From: Staphylococcus hyicus | Lineage (GTDB): Bacteria; Bacillota; Bacilli; Staphylococcales; Staphylococcaceae | DNA length: 64,000 nt | Direction of reading: 5' to 3' | Assembly (NCBI RefSeq): GCF_000816085.1 | Contig: NZ_CP008747.1 | Span: 1,860,001 to 1,924,000, forward strand | Shown here: one piece after another, positions 17,097 through 27,121 of the stretch | Layout: each line of letters starts with the position of its first letter | How positions within the stretch are numbered: position 1 is the stretch's first letter | The notes under the pieces: model-generated | Told to the model about the DNA's origin: nothing | The model's input: the letters and a program-made list of their open reading frames with translations, nothing else | The model's database searches: none | Translations under genes and position numbers: made by a program

Positions 17097-20000
17097 ATGG
17101 TAAAAAAAATTGGGTATAAAACACCTTCTATTATTGCATTGACGATTGCAGGAACAGCAATTTCAGCACATCATGCTGACGCAGCTGAAAATACGACACA
17201 AGCAACACCTAACAAAGTATTAGACAGTCAAAAAGCATTACAACAAGCTGAGCAAGCTAAAACTGCTACTACGTCACAACAAACTACTGTTTCTGGCACA
17301 AAAGCATATCAAGACCCATCTAAAGTTTCAACAAGCAATACAACAACTACTCCGGCTCAACCAAAACAAGCAACATCTTCTGTAAACAAAACAACAAAAC
17401 AAACTGCAACATCAGCATCAACACAAACATCCGCAGTACAACCAAAGGACAGCCACATCCAATTACACAATGAGGCACAAGTTTCACCAGAAAAATATGC
17501 ACAAGCTAATAGTTCAACAACAGCACAAACGAACAACACACAATCTACGCAAGCATCAACTCAAAACAACACGAAAACCGCACAATCTTTATCAGCACAA
17601 CCTCAAACTTATACTGCTCAAGCGAGCAATACAGATATCAATACAAACCCTAACGGGCCGACACCTCCAAGAATTGGTGGTAAAGGCGGTCCTGCGACGT
17701 TATCATTAAATTCCAATACATCAACAGGAAAAACAGCGCTTCGTGCAAATGCACCGACAGCATATAAACCACAAGTCTCATCACAAATTAATGATTATAT
17801 TCGCAAACAAAATTACACTGTACCAAAATATGAAGAAGATTTTTCAAGCTACTTTCCTAAATATGGCTACCGTAACGGTGTAGGTAAACCTGAAGGTATT
17901 GTTGTACATGATACAGCCAATCCAAATTCTACCATTGATGGTGAAATTAGTTATATGAAGCGTAATTACCAAAGCGCATTCGTACATGGTTTCATTAATG
18001 ATCAACGTATTATTGAAACGCAACCAACAGATTACCTTTCATGGGGTGCAGGACCTAACGCAAACGAGCGCTTCATTAATATCGAACTTGTTCACGTTTA
18101 TGGTTATGACAAATTTGCTCGTCAAATGAATAACTTTGCTGATTATGCAGCTACAAACCTTCAGTATTATAACTTACGTCCAAACAGTGCAGAATATGAT
18201 GGTCAAGGTACAGTATGGACGCATGATGCAGTCTCAAGATTTTTAGGTGGTACGGACCATACCGATCCACATGGTTACTTACAATCTCGCGGATACTCAT
18301 ACAACGAGTTATATGACTTAATCAACGAAAAATACATGATTAAAATGGGATTAGCTGCACCTGCTTATTCGCCTGGTGGCTCAACTACACCATCAAAACC
18401 AACACCATCAAAACCAACACCGTCAACGCCAAGTACGACACCGTCTTCACCTTTAACAGTAAATAAAGATACAGGTGTTGGACGTATTAAAACAGCGAAT
18501 AGCGGTTTATATACAACAGTGTATGACGATGCTGGCAAGAAAACATCAGCGACAAATCAAACATTCAATGTTACTAAAAAAGCATCATTAAATGGTAATA
18601 CTTTCTACCTTGTCTCTGACTATAATACCGGGTCAAATTTAGGCTGGGTGAAACAATCAGACGTTGATTATCGTACAAGTCAACCTGCTGTTAAAATTAG
18701 TAAAAACTTTACGATTCCTGCTGGCACAACCCTTTACAACGTGCCTTGGGGTACTAACGCTCAAGTGGCTGGTGCAGTTAAAGGAACAGGCGCACAAGCA
18801 TTTAAAGCAACGCAACAAAAGCAAATTGCGAATGCGATTTACATTTATGGTACAGCAAATAACATCTCTGGTTGGGTAAACCAAAACATCCTCTCTGTAC
18901 CTACGTATACAAATCAATTAAAAGTAACTGCAGACACAGGTGTTGGACGTATTAACACAAAAAATAATGGTTTATACGCGTCTGTGTATGATGCATCAGG
19001 TAAAAAAACAACTGCGACAAATCAAACATTCAATGTCACTAAAAAAGCATCATTAAATGGTGAGCAGTTTTATCTTGTAACGGATTACAACAATGGCACT
19101 AATATTGGTTGGGTAAAACAATCAGACGTTGATTATCGTACAAGTCAACCTGCTGTCAAAATTAGTAAAAACTTTACGATTCCTGCTGGCACAACCCTTT
19201 ACAACGTGCCTTGGGGTACTAACGCTCAAGTGGCTGGTGCAGTTAAAGGAACAGGCGCACAAGCATTTAAAGCAACGCAACAAAAACAAATTGCAAATGC
19301 TGTGTACATTTATGGTACCGCTAATAACCTCTCTGGTTGGGTAAATCAAAGTGTATTATCGTTACCTAAAGCAACACAACAAATTGTGCAAGCTGTATCA
19401 CAAATCGGTCAATTGAAAGCTACAAATTCAGGTGTAAGAGCTACAATTTTCGACCCAACTGGTAAAGATGCTTCAAGTCATGCAGACCGCACCTATAAGA
19501 TTACTAAAACCGCTTCAGCGAACAATCAAAATTTCGTATTATTACAAAATGCAAATAATACACCATTAGGTTGGTTTAAAACTGAAGACATGTTATCACA
19601 ACAATTAGGCAAAGAAGTACCAGCTGCTGGTCAATATGTTGTAAATACAAATACAACAGGATTATACGCAATGCCTTGGGGTACTGCTAAACAACGCATT
19701 GATACACTTAAAGCGTTAACTAATCGTTCATTTAATGCCACTAAATCAGTACTTGTGGGTAAAGACACTTACCTATTTGGTAACATTAACCAAAAAATGG
19801 GTTGGATTAATAAAAATGAGTTGACTGCAAAAGCAATCGCACAGCCTAAACCTACTCCAACGCAAATTAAAACGTTAACAAAACCTGAAGATTACGTCGT
19901 TTATAATCGAAATGGCCAATACTTCACAAATATTGGAGATGCAAAAGCGCGAGGTTATTTATCAAGTTATTATGAAAGCCTATTTAATGTTCAACGCACA

Positions 20001-20819
20001 GCACTTGTGAATGGTGTGACGTGGTATTATGGTCAGTTTAATGATGGTACACGTGCATGGGTTAAATCTGCAGACTTACGTTCACAACTTACACGTTACA
20101 TCAATTCGCCATATAGCTTTAATCAAGCAGTTGGCATTCAATCGCAACTATCATACAAACCACAAATTCAAAGAGTTCCAGGACAATGGGTTGATGCGAC
20201 ACGTGCAGAAGTTGCGAATGCAATGAATCCATTAACTATTGAAAAAGATCCAACTCAAAAGTATCAATTCCTTAAATTGGATAAATATCAAGGTTTAGAT
20301 GCTACACAACTCAATAAATTATTAGCTGGTAAAGGTATACTTGCGGGACAAGGTGCAGCCTTTAAGCAAGCAGCGCAAGCGAACAATATCAATGAGATCT
20401 ACCTCATCTCTCACGCTTTGCTTGAGACAGGGAATGGATCATCTACCCTTGCAAATGGCGGTTATGTCGATGCCAAAAATAAAGTTGTTACGAATGCGAC
20501 TCCGAAATATTACAACATGTTCGGTATTGGTGCTGTGGACACAGATGCTATTCGTGGTGGATTTAAAACTGCAGAAGCTTACGGTTGGAATACTGTAAGT
20601 AAAGCAATTGTAGGTGGCGCAAGCTTTATAAAAGACCGTTACATCGGTATTGGACAAAATACGCTTTACCGTATGAGATGGAATCCTGATCAACCAGGTA
20701 CTCACCAATATGCGACAGATATTAACTGGGCAAGTCATAACGCAGCACGTATGAAACAATTTTATGATGCAGTGGGTGCTGTAGGTAAATATTTTGATGT
20801 AGATCGATACAAACAGTAA
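17097..20819 (+). CDS. atl: bifunctional autolysin Atl (amidase / glucosaminidase)
   Basis: Major secreted peptidoglycan hydrolase needed for daughter-cell separation, 1240 residues. A signal peptide ends near residue 29 (SAHHADA). A T/Q/A-rich propeptide runs to about 200. The zinc amidase (about 240-420) has the expected ligands H271, H376 and D390. Three repeat regions with GW-type modules (about 450-1000) bind lipoteichoic acid and target the septum; a proline/threonine linker precedes them. The C-terminal endo-beta-N-acetylglucosaminidase (about 1020-1240) has the catalytic glutamate E1110 in SHALLETGNG. The protein is normally cleaved into the two enzymes. It has its own ribosome site (AAAGGGGT) and two terminators behind it. 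The R1 and R2 repeats share an almost identical DNA tract. Confidence 0.97.
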   Translation: MVKKIGYKTPSIIALTIAGTAISAHHADAAENTTQATPNKVLDSQKALQQAEQAKTATTSQQTTVSGTKAYQDPSKVSTSNTTTTPAQPKQATSSVNKTTKQTATSASTQTSAVQPKDSHIQLHNEAQVSPEKYAQANSSTTAQTNNTQSTQASTQNNTKTAQSLSAQPQTYTAQASNTDINTNPNGPTPPRIGGKGGPATLSLNSNTSTGKTALRANAPTAYKPQVSSQINDYIRKQNYTVPKYEEDFSSYFPKYGYRNGVGKPEGIVVHDTANPNSTIDGEISYMKRNYQSAFVHGFINDQRIIETQPTDYLSWGAGPNANERFINIELVHVYGYDKFARQMNNFADYAATNLQYYNLRPNSAEYDGQGTVWTHDAVSRFLGGTDHTDPHGYLQSRGYSYNELYDLINEKYMIKMGLAAPAYSPGGSTTPSKPTPSKPTPSTPSTTPSSPLTVNKDTGVGRIKTANSGLYTTVYDDAGKKTSATNQTFNVTKKASLNGNTFYLVSDYNTGSNLGWVKQSDVDYRTSQPAVKISKNFTIPAGTTLYNVPWGTNAQVAGAVKGTGAQAFKATQQKQIANAIYIYGTANNISGWVNQNILSVPTYTNQLKVTADTGVGRINTKNNGLYASVYDASGKKTTATNQTFNVTKKASLNGEQFYLVTDYNNGTNIGWVKQSDVDYRTSQPAVKISKNFTIPAGTTLYNVPWGTNAQVAGAVKGTGAQAFKATQQKQIANAVYIYGTANNLSGWVNQSVLSLPKATQQIVQAVSQIGQLKATNSGVRATIFDPTGKDASSHADRTYKITKTASANNQNFVLLQNANNTPLGWFKTEDMLSQQLGKEVPAAGQYVVNTNTTGLYAMPWGTAKQRIDTLKALTNRSFNATKSVLVGKDTYLFGNINQKMGWINKNELTAKAIAQPKPTPTQIKTLTKPEDYVVYNRNGQYFTNIGDAKARGYLSSYYESLFNVQRTALVNGVTWYYGQFNDGTRAWVKSADLRSQLTRYINSPYSFNQAVGIQSQLSYKPQIQRVPGQWVDATRAEVANAMNPLTIEKDPTQKYQFLKLDKYQGLDATQLNKLLAGKGILAGQGAAFKQAAQANNINEIYLISHALLETGNGSSTLANGGYVDAKNKVVTNATPKYYNMFGIGAVDTDAIRGGFKTAEAYGWNTVSKAIVGGASFIKDRYIGIGQNTLYRMRWNPDQPGTHQYATDINWASHNAARMKQFYDAVGAVGKYFDVDRYKQ
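18651..18820 (+). repeat. near-identical tract in atl repeat R1
   Basis: This 170-base stretch recurs at 19116-19285 with a single base difference (a T/C third-position change at about 18692). The offset is exactly 465 bases (155 codons). The flanking parts of the two repeats have diverged clearly more. Confidence 0.85.
19116..19285 (+). repeat. near-identical tract in atl repeat R2
   Basis: Partner of the tract at 18651-18820, in the second repeat region of Atl and in the same reading frame. Confidence 0.85.
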
Positions 20820-20830
20820 ACATATTAAAT

Positions 20831-20868
20831 TGATTAAAGGAGCTGTGATTTTGCAGCTCCTTTAATCA
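20831..20868 (+). terminator. atl terminator 1
   Basis: TGATTAAAGGAGCTG pairs perfectly over 15 bases with CAGCTCCTTTAATCA; the loop is TGATTTTG. Confidence 0.8.
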
Positions 20869-20871
20869 TGA

Positions 20872-20911
20872 AAGCCCACAAAATTCATTTTTTCATGAAC
20901 TTTGTGGGCTA
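20872..20911 (+). terminator. atl terminator 2
   Basis: AGCCCACAAA and TTTGTGGGCT arms with extra inner pairs TTCAT/ATGAA, followed by ATTTTTTAT. A second, independent stop behind a highly expressed gene. Confidence 0.8.
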
Positions 20912-21375
20912 TTTTTTATATCTTACTCTTTGTATGTGTTGAGGCAAGTTCTCCAAGAAAAGCGAAATAACCACAACACTGTAAATAAGATGATTGATGT
21001 CTTGATATATTTTTCACTCACCCCTTTACTCTTGCAAATTACAATTACTTTAAGTGTTATTACCCCCATCGACAAAGGGCTCTCAAATAAAAAGATACTC
21101 TGTAATGAACTGTTCCCTTACACATAAAACCCATTTCAATTGTTTAGAGGTGATGAAGAGCAATTTTCGTAATTATAGAGAGAATAAAAACTACAATCAT
21201 CGCAATTGATTATTACAATATAAATATAGATGCCTCTTTCATCAAATATTTTTTATAAATATATCAACACATTTATAAAATGGGTATAATATTACGTCAG
21301 TTTCCCCTTTCAATTGCAATCATACCTTGAATTGTAATACATTTATATTAACGATTTTTAAAGGAGCATAACTCA

Positions 21376-22383
21376 ATGGCACATGTGATTAAACGTGATG
21401 CATTTTTCGACAATGCACGTGCATTACTTATTTTTTTAGTTGTATTTGGACACTTAATACAACCGTATACCGATGCACATCCAGCAGTGAACGCATTGTA
21501 CTTAACAATATATAGTTTTCATATGCCAGCTTTCCTTTTTATCTCTGGCTATTTTTCAAAAAATGTTGGTCGCGTAGGCTATCTTGAAAAAGTTGGTAAA
21601 AAGCTGTTAGGACCTTACCTTATTTTCTTTACCTTTTTCTCGATTTACTATTTTATCTCTGGTAAAAATAGTTCCATTGATTTGGATCCTTTTGACCCTG
21701 TTTTTGCATTATGGTTTTTATTAACTTTATTTTGTTTTAATGTAATTATTGTCATTGTTAAAAACTATAAATGGACCTATGTACTACCCATTGCCATTTT
21801 AATCGCTGTTTTGGCAGGATTTTCATCCAATATTGATGGTTACTTGAGTTGGTCGCGCACTTTAGTTTTCTTCCCAATTTTTTACATTGGTTACATTCTT
21901 GGGGAAAACTTTAGTAAAATCATTCGTTGGAAAAAACTCGTACCGCTCTCTTTTTTCACGCTCTTTACGTTTTTCATTGTATATTATATCCATCCAATCG
22001 ATTCGTCATGGTTACTAGGAAGCTCTCCTTATGCTAATACATCAGGGTGGAATGTTTTATTAAGTCCTTTAAAACGGCTGACATTGTATCTTATCATTTT
22101 CACTACGCTGTTTGCATTTTTAAACCTTGTGCCTCAGCAACGGCAAAAATGGACTTATATAGGCTCTAGAACAATGTACGTTTATTTATTACACGGCTTA
22201 TTTATTGGTATTATTCGAGGTCATCATTTGTTTCCTTTTATTGACCACCCATTGGCAGGTATGATTTACAATTTTATACTTTCCATTTTTATCGTTTGGT
22301 TATGGTCAACAAATGTTGTCGCAAAATGGACAAATCCATTTGTTCATCTTCAAAAACCATCACAATTTAAACCTTATTCATAA
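21376..22383 (+). CDS. membrane acyltransferase (acyltransferase 3 family)
   Basis: Integral membrane acyltransferase, 335 residues with about ten membrane spans. The N-terminus has the family pattern: RDAFFDNARALLIFLVVFGHLIQPYT, in which the D-x-x-R-A set and the histidine of the second half of the helix are conserved, then TIYSFHMPAFLFISGYFSKN. The C-terminus has SRTMYVYLLHGLF, also typical. The family O-acylates extracytoplasmic sugars or peptidoglycan; the subgroup looks like the fucose 4-O-acetylase type. The substrate is not known. The gene sits between atl and patA, the same position as in S. aureus, and ends 71 bases before patA with a terminator in between. Confidence 0.82.
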   Translation: MAHVIKRDAFFDNARALLIFLVVFGHLIQPYTDAHPAVNALYLTIYSFHMPAFLFISGYFSKNVGRVGYLEKVGKKLLGPYLIFFTFFSIYYFISGKNSSIDLDPFDPVFALWFLLTLFCFNVIIVIVKNYKWTYVLPIAILIAVLAGFSSNIDGYLSWSRTLVFFPIFYIGYILGENFSKIIRWKKLVPLSFFTLFTFFIVYYIHPIDSSWLLGSSPYANTSGWNVLLSPLKRLTLYLIIFTTLFAFLNLVPQQRQKWTYIGSRTMYVYLLHGLFIGIIRGHHLFPFIDHPLAGMIYNFILSIFIVWLWSTNVVAKWTNPFVHLQKPSQFKPYS

Positions 22384-22390
22384 AGAATTA

Positions 22391-22436
22391 AAGAGAAGTC
22401 ACACAAAGTATGGTATGCTTTGGTGTAACTTCTCTT
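22391..22436 (+). terminator. terminator between acyltransferase and patA
   Basis: AGAGAAGT.ACAC and GTGT.ACTTCTCT arms with AAAG/CTTT inside, followed by TTTTTTAG. Confidence 0.75.
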
Positions 22437-22453
22437 TTTTAGGATGTGATGTT

Positions 22454-23632
22454 ATGAAACTTGAACTCAATAAACAATCTCAATTTTTAAAAGCACCGAG
22501 TATTCGGCAATTTTCAAATCGCATCAGTCAATTAGACGATGTTATTAATTTGACTGTTGGACAGCCTGATTTTAAAATGCCCTCACCTGTAAAAAAAGCG
22601 TATTTAGATGCGATTACAAATAATTTAACCACGTATTCTCATAACAAAGGATTACTTGAAACTCGCCAAGCTATCTCACACTATCTCAAACAACGGTATC
22701 ATGTCACGTACGATGCTGAATCGATGATTATAACCAATGGTGCCTCAGAAGCATTAGATACAAGCTTAAGATGCCTTTTAAATCCCGGTGATGAAGTCCT
22801 TCTACCTGGACCAGTTTATGCTGGATACATTCCACTTATACAAACTTTAGGGGGACAACCTGTGTTTATGGATACGCGTGAAACTCAGTTTAAAGTAACA
22901 CCAGAACTCATTGAATCACATATCACACCAAAAACAAAAGTAGTCCTTTTAAATTATCCTTCTAACCCCACAGGGATGACGCTTTCGTATGATGAAGTTA
23001 AAGCGCTAGTGGATTGTTTGAAAAATCACCATGTTTTCATCATTAGCGATGAAATTTATGCTGAAAATACGTTTAACACTCATCACACGTCATTTGCACA
23101 ATTTGATGAAATTAAAGCGCAACTGTTACTCATTAACGGTCTTAGTAAATCACACGCTGCAACAGGCATTCGAATAGGATTTTTGGCGGGTCCACAATAT
23201 ATCATAGACAAACTTACATTTATGCATGCCTATAATTGTATATGCGCAAATGTACCAGCACAAGCCGCTACAATAGCCGCTCTAACAGAAAGTATGAAAG
23301 CACCCCAAGAAATGAATGCCACCTATATTGAACGGCGTGATTATTTAATAAAGGCATTAACCGATATGGGATTTGTATTAGATGCGATTCCTCAAGGTGC
23401 GTTTTACATTTTCCCTAAAATTACACGCTTCACAGAAAACGACCATGACTTTTGTGTCGATGTTCTTGAAAAAGTGGGTGTCGCCATGGTTCCTGGATCA
23501 TCTTTTACGGTATACGGTAAAGGGTACATTCGTATTTCTTACGCCTATCATATCGATGCATTAAAAGAGGGCATGCGACGGCTTAAACGTTATTTAGAGA
23601 CACACTACCCTCATGTCTCATCGCCTATGTAG
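22454..23632 (+). CDS. patA: PLP-dependent aminotransferase (PatA type)
   Basis: Class I/II aminotransferase, 392 residues, cytoplasmic. The PLP-binding lysine is K232 in NGLSKSHAATGIRIGF. Other class I landmarks are LTVGQPDF near 34-40, TNGASEALD around 94-102, NYPSNPTG around 167-174, and SDEIYAE around 198-204. The gene position beside the men cluster fits S. aureus patA, annotated as N-acetyl-L,L-diaminopimelate aminotransferase; as staphylococci use lysine in peptidoglycan, this would serve lysine synthesis. The exact amino acid substrate cannot be fixed by sequence. I start it at the ATG at 22454 (AGGATGTGA upstream); a longer in-frame ORF beginning at 22313 runs back through the terminator and into the preceding gene. 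Confidence 0.85.
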   Translation: MKLELNKQSQFLKAPSIRQFSNRISQLDDVINLTVGQPDFKMPSPVKKAYLDAITNNLTTYSHNKGLLETRQAISHYLKQRYHVTYDAESMIITNGASEALDTSLRCLLNPGDEVLLPGPVYAGYIPLIQTLGGQPVFMDTRETQFKVTPELIESHITPKTKVVLLNYPSNPTGMTLSYDEVKALVDCLKNHHVFIISDEIYAENTFNTHHTSFAQFDEIKAQLLLINGLSKSHAATGIRIGFLAGPQYIIDKLTFMHAYNCICANVPAQAATIAALTESMKAPQEMNATYIERRDYLIKALTDMGFVLDAIPQGAFYIFPKITRFTENDHDFCVDVLEKVGVAMVPGSSFTVYGKGYIRISYAYHIDALKEGMRRLKRYLETHYPHVSSPM

Positions 23633-23704
23633 TCTACTTTAATCCATAGATAAGCTATAGATGAACTGCAATCATGTTTTAACATATCTTGATAGATCAA
23701 TAAA

Positions 23705-23742
23705 AGCCTTCTAAATTCTATTTACACTGAATTTAGAAGGCT
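23705..23742. terminator. bidirectional terminator between patA and menB
   Basis: AGCCTTCTAAATTC pairs perfectly with GAATTTAGAAGGCT over 14 bases. It lies between two convergent genes, with A-rich and T-rich flanks. Confidence 0.8.
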
Positions 23743-23833
23743 ATATTTATGTGCCTCACATATGGCACTCATTTTTATTTGAAACATGTATCGCGTTCGA
23801 CTAGAGTTAGGCTATCGTTTTAACGTCACGATC

Positions 23834-24652
23834 TTAAGGGAATTTTGGAAATTGATCAAAATCCGGTGAGCGTTTTTCTTTAAACGCATCACGACCCTCT
23901 TTCGCTTCGTCAGTTGTATAGTATAGTAATGTCGCATCACCAGCAAATTGTTGTAAACCTGCTAATCCATCAGTATCAGCGTTCATCGCAGCTTTTAAGA
24001 AACGTAGCGCAGTTGGTGAATGTTGTAAAATTTCTTTACACCACTGTACCGTTTCATCTTCAATTTTATCTAAAGGTACGACTGTATTGGCCATTCCCAT
24101 ATCTAAAGCTTGTTGGGCATCGTATTGACGACATAAATACCAAATTTCGCGTGCTTTTTTATGACCTACAATACGTGCTAAATATCCTGAACCATATCCT
24201 GCGTCAAATGACCCTACTTTAGGACCTGTTTGCCCAAATTTCGCATTGTCCGCAGCAATTGTTAAATCACATACCACTTGAAGTACATTTCCTCCACCGA
24301 TAGCATATCCTTTAACCATCGCAATAACAGGCTTAGGAATAACACGAATTAAACGTTGTAAATCAAGTACATTTAAACGTGGAATTTGATCATCACCTAC
24401 ATAACCACCATGGCCACGAACTTTTTGGTCGCCACCAGAACAGAATGCTTTATCTCCTTCACCTGTTAAAATAATCACACCAATACGCTCATCATCTCGC
24501 GCACGCGTAAAGGCGTCTATCATTTCATGTACTGTATTTGGCGTAAAAGCATTATGTACCTCTGGACGATTAATCGTCACTTTCGCGATACCTTCAAAAT
24601 ATTCATATTTAATTTCTTTATATTCTTTTAATGTCTCCCATTGTCTTTCCAT
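23834..24652 (-). CDS. menB: 1,4-dihydroxy-2-naphthoyl-CoA synthase MenB
   Basis: Crotonase-fold enzyme of 272 residues that closes the naphthoquinone ring of o-succinylbenzoyl-CoA in menaquinone synthesis; cytoplasmic. The sequence shows the crotonase core: [11 protein letters not shown], the oxyanion-hole stretch [21 protein letters not shown], and [20 protein letters not shown] with the conserved aspartate, followed by [18 protein letters not shown]. Length and sequence are typical of firmicute MenB. It has a good ribosome site (GGAGGCC) that lies inside the end of menH; the two genes overlap by 35 bases. It is the last gene of the menF-menD-menH-menB unit. The sspABC genes that follow in S. 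aureus are absent. Confidence 0.96.
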   Translation of the reverse strand: MERQWETLKEYKEIKYEYFEGIAKVTINRPEVHNAFTPNTVHEMIDAFTRARDDERIGVIILTGEGDKAFCSGGDQKVRGHGGYVGDDQIPRLNVLDLQRLIRVIPKPVIAMVKGYAIGGGNVLQVVCDLTIAADNAKFGQTGPKVGSFDAGYGSGYLARIVGHKKAREIWYLCRQYDAQQALDMGMANTVVPLDKIEDETVQWCKEILQHSPTALRFLKAAMNADTDGLAGLQQFAGDATLLYYTTDEAKEGRDAFKEKRSPDFDQFPKFP

Positions 24653-25460
24653 GGTTGGCCTCCTTATTTAAACCATTAATAAAAGCTAATGCTATTGTAT
24701 CAAATTTTACAACATCTTCCACATGTACCGTATGTCCTACTTGCGACACAATTTCAAGGCGCGCGTAAGGAAGCTGTTCTTTCATTTTCTGAGCAATACT
24801 CACAAACTTTTCGTCCCACTCTCCAACAATAAGCTGAACCGGAATTTGGAGAATGTTCAACTCATTCCATAAGTTTGGCATGATACCCGTGCCATAATCT
24901 CGCAACGCTTTCGCTAATCGAGATGGAGATTGACGTAACCGCATGTGTCTAATACGTTGTTTTTCTATATCCGATAGAAATCGTTGTGACTGAAAAAGCG
25001 GTAGTTGTTCCCAATCGTTGACAAATGTCTCTAACGGGGCAAGTTCAAGCACCCGTGCGCGCGCAGCATCTACTTGTATCCGTTCCTCGCGCAACATTTC
25101 CTCTTGAATACCTGGCGAACCACTTTCTAAAATTAAGCCTGACAAGTCTGAAGTATGATGACAGGCATAATAGAGGGCTACACGTGCCCCCATCGAATAC
25201 CCATGTAATATGGTATGTTTTTCTTTTAGAGTGTTTACAACTTTATGAAGTTGATGAGAAATCCACTCAAAATCCCATATTTGTTCCATGCTTGAACTGT
25301 CTTGACCATGTCCTGGCAAATCGATTGTCACAACTTTCATCGTTTCTGATAAACGGTCAATATGCTGCTCAAACGTACTGCTATCACTAATGAATCCATG
25401 TAATAATATTAATACAGTTTCAGACGGCTTTTTTGCATCATATAAATTATAATGTAACAT
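24618..25460 (-). CDS. menH: MenH, SHCHC synthase (alpha/beta hydrolase)
   Basis: 2-succinyl-6-hydroxy-2,4-cyclohexadiene-1-carboxylate synthase, 280 residues, menaquinone pathway. Alpha/beta-hydrolase fold with the oxyanion stretch [12 protein letters not shown], the nucleophile elbow [14 protein letters not shown] (serine in G-Y-S-M-G), the acid in GEWDEKF and the histidine in [10 protein letters not shown]. The pattern G-Y-S-M-G-A-R is diagnostic for MenH. I start it at the ATG ending at 25460, which has TGAGGTCG upstream and overlaps the end of menD by 14 bases; an in-frame start four codons earlier has no ribosome site. It overlaps menB by 35 bases. Confidence 0.93.
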   Translation of the reverse strand: MLHYNLYDAKKPSETVLILLHGFISDSSTFEQHIDRLSETMKVVTIDLPGHGQDSSSMEQIWDFEWISHQLHKVVNTLKEKHTILHGYSMGARVALYYACHHTSDLSGLILESGSPGIQEEMLREERIQVDAARARVLELAPLETFVNDWEQLPLFQSQRFLSDIEKQRIRHMRLRQSPSRLAKALRDYGTGIMPNLWNELNILQIPVQLIVGEWDEKFVSIAQKMKEQLPYARLEIVSQVGHTVHVEDVVKFDTIALAFINGLNKEANHGKTMGDIKRI

Positions 25461-27120
25461 TGACGACCTCACTCAACTGTTCATATAGCGTTTGATGTGC
25501 TTCATAGTTATGATCTCGATTTGTTATAATTTCATACAGCGTTGCCGACATCGTATTTAATTCTGCGTAGTCAAACGTTTGCACATCTGTAAAGCGTTTA
25601 TATCCAAGTTGATATAATTGTGCAACATGCTCAAAATCAAGACCCGTTGGCGTCCCAAACAGACGTTCAAAGTGTGGTGCTGCAGAGGATTTTTGAGGTA
25701 AATATGAAAAGATACCGCCCCCATCATTATTCACTAAAATAATATTCATTTGAATATCATTTAATTTTGACATCAATAAGCCATTCATATCATGGTAAAA
25801 TGCAATGTCACCAATTAAAAGTGTCACTTTTTTATGCACAGCCATACCAAGGGCAGTGGAGACGACACCATCAATACCATTTGCTCCTCGATTTGCATAG
25901 ATGCTAAAATCCCGTTCATAATACAGATTATCGATATCACGAATTGGCATACTATTACTCACAAACAAATGGTCGCTCGCATCAAGTTTATCAAGTAACT
26001 TTGAAACAAATCCGGCTTCATCACGGGCTTGTTTTTGATGATACGTGATTTTTTCCCGCGCCTGTGATTCCATTTGTTGCCAATGTTTTAACCAAACTTT
26101 TCGATATGAACTTTCTAAACAACCGAGTGATCTGAAGAAATCATTTGCTGACATTTCATAATAATAGTCTGGCATTTTAGGAAACGCTTCTATATCTTTA
26201 CTATTCTGAATTAAAATTTGTGTAGCATTCGTATGTTTTAACCACTGGTTCAACTTTTTAGACACCACTGGTTTTCCTACTCTAATCACAAAATCCGCTT
26301 CTATTTCAAGACCGGAACGTAGTAATAAATCATACGTAGCAATCACATTCGGATGCTTTGTTCGGCGTATAGGATTTAATGGGTCTGCTAAAATTGGCAA
26401 ATCATATTCCGTTGAAAATGTGAGTAGCTGTGACACATCTTGATGTTGCATATCCCCAACAATAATGAGCCCTTTCACTTGTTTCAGTGTATCGGCAATT
26501 GGCATGGGGTCAATGTTTTTTTGATATTTAGGTAACGTATACGTATGTGTCGTTAATAAATCTGTCCGTGACCAATCAGGCGTTAACGGTTCCCTAAATG
26601 GTAAATTAAAATGCACAGGACCTTGATGTGGACCTACAAAGTATTGACTTGCTTTTTGAAGCTGATATCGATTGGCTTCTAATGTATGTTTTGTCCCATC
26701 TGCAATAGGCATATCAAACTGGAAGCGCACATAATTTTCAAACATATTGACTTGATTGATTGCTTGAGGTGCACCAACTTCTCGTAGCTCATGCGGACGA
26801 TCACTCGTTAGCACTACGAGTGGTAGGCGACTAATATGACTTTCTGCTACTGCTGGTACATAATTAGCTGCTGCAGTACCTGACGTACACACTAACGCAA
26901 CAGGTCGGTTGCTTCCTTTAATTAATCCTAGCGCAAAGAATGCCGCACTACGTTCATCAGGATGTACCCAAGTTGTGATTTCGGAATGGCATTCACATGC
27001 GATTGCAAGGGGCGTAGAACGTGATCCTGGACTAATAACTACTTCTCTTACACCATATGCATAAAGTTCTGATATAAAATGAAACACTTGTTCAGTTAAA
27101 TGTTGTTGCGCATGCGTCAA
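25447..27120 (-). CDS. menD: SEPHCHC synthase MenD
   Basis: Thiamine-diphosphate-dependent 2-succinyl-5-enolpyruvyl-6-hydroxy-3-cyclohexene-1-carboxylate synthase, 557 residues, menaquinone pathway. The N-terminal PYR domain carries [15 protein letters not shown] and [13 protein letters not shown], with the glutamate that activates the cofactor; the C-terminal domain has [17 protein letters not shown] and the metal/diphosphate motif [15 protein letters not shown]...NNDGGGIFS. The start is a TTG codon (27118-27120) directly after the menF stop; its ribosome site GGGGTGA is formed by the last codons of menF, so the two are translationally coupled. Confidence 0.96.
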   Translation of the reverse strand: MTHAQQHLTEQVFHFISELYAYGVREVVISPGSRSTPLAIACECHSEITTWVHPDERSAAFFALGLIKGSNRPVALVCTSGTAAANYVPAVAESHISRLPLVVLTSDRPHELREVGAPQAINQVNMFENYVRFQFDMPIADGTKHTLEANRYQLQKASQYFVGPHQGPVHFNLPFREPLTPDWSRTDLLTTHTYTLPKYQKNIDPMPIADTLKQVKGLIIVGDMQHQDVSQLLTFSTEYDLPILADPLNPIRRTKHPNVIATYDLLLRSGLEIEADFVIRVGKPVVSKKLNQWLKHTNATQILIQNSKDIEAFPKMPDYYYEMSANDFFRSLGCLESSYRKVWLKHWQQMESQAREKITYHQKQARDEAGFVSKLLDKLDASDHLFVSNSMPIRDIDNLYYERDFSIYANRGANGIDGVVSTALGMAVHKKVTLLIGDIAFYHDMNGLLMSKLNDIQMNIILVNNDGGGIFSYLPQKSSAAPHFERLFGTPTGLDFEHVAQLYQLGYKRFTDVQTFDYAELNTMSATLYEIITNRDHNYEAHQTLYEQLSEVVNVTL

Positions 27121-27121
27121 C

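Larger units (their letters stand above)
20820..21375. other. 556-base non-coding region after atl
   Basis: Two consecutive hairpins follow atl (20831-20868 and 20872-20911). The remaining 460 bases are AT-rich and I see no supported gene; a 65-codon ORF at 20930-21127 has no ribosome site. The last bases hold AAAGGAGCATAACTC, the ribosome site of the acyltransferase gene. Confidence 0.6.

Noticed and set aside
18657-19349. Paired near-identical ORFs on both strands within atl
   Set aside because: They are shadows of the duplicated tract in the Atl repeats.
20930-21127. 65-codon plus-strand ORF after the atl terminators
   Set aside because: No ribosome site, no family resemblance, composition typical of AT-rich non-coding DNA.
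22313-22453. N-terminal extension of the PatA frame
   Set aside because: It runs through the end of the acyltransferase gene and its terminator; the ATG at 22454 fits the family start.
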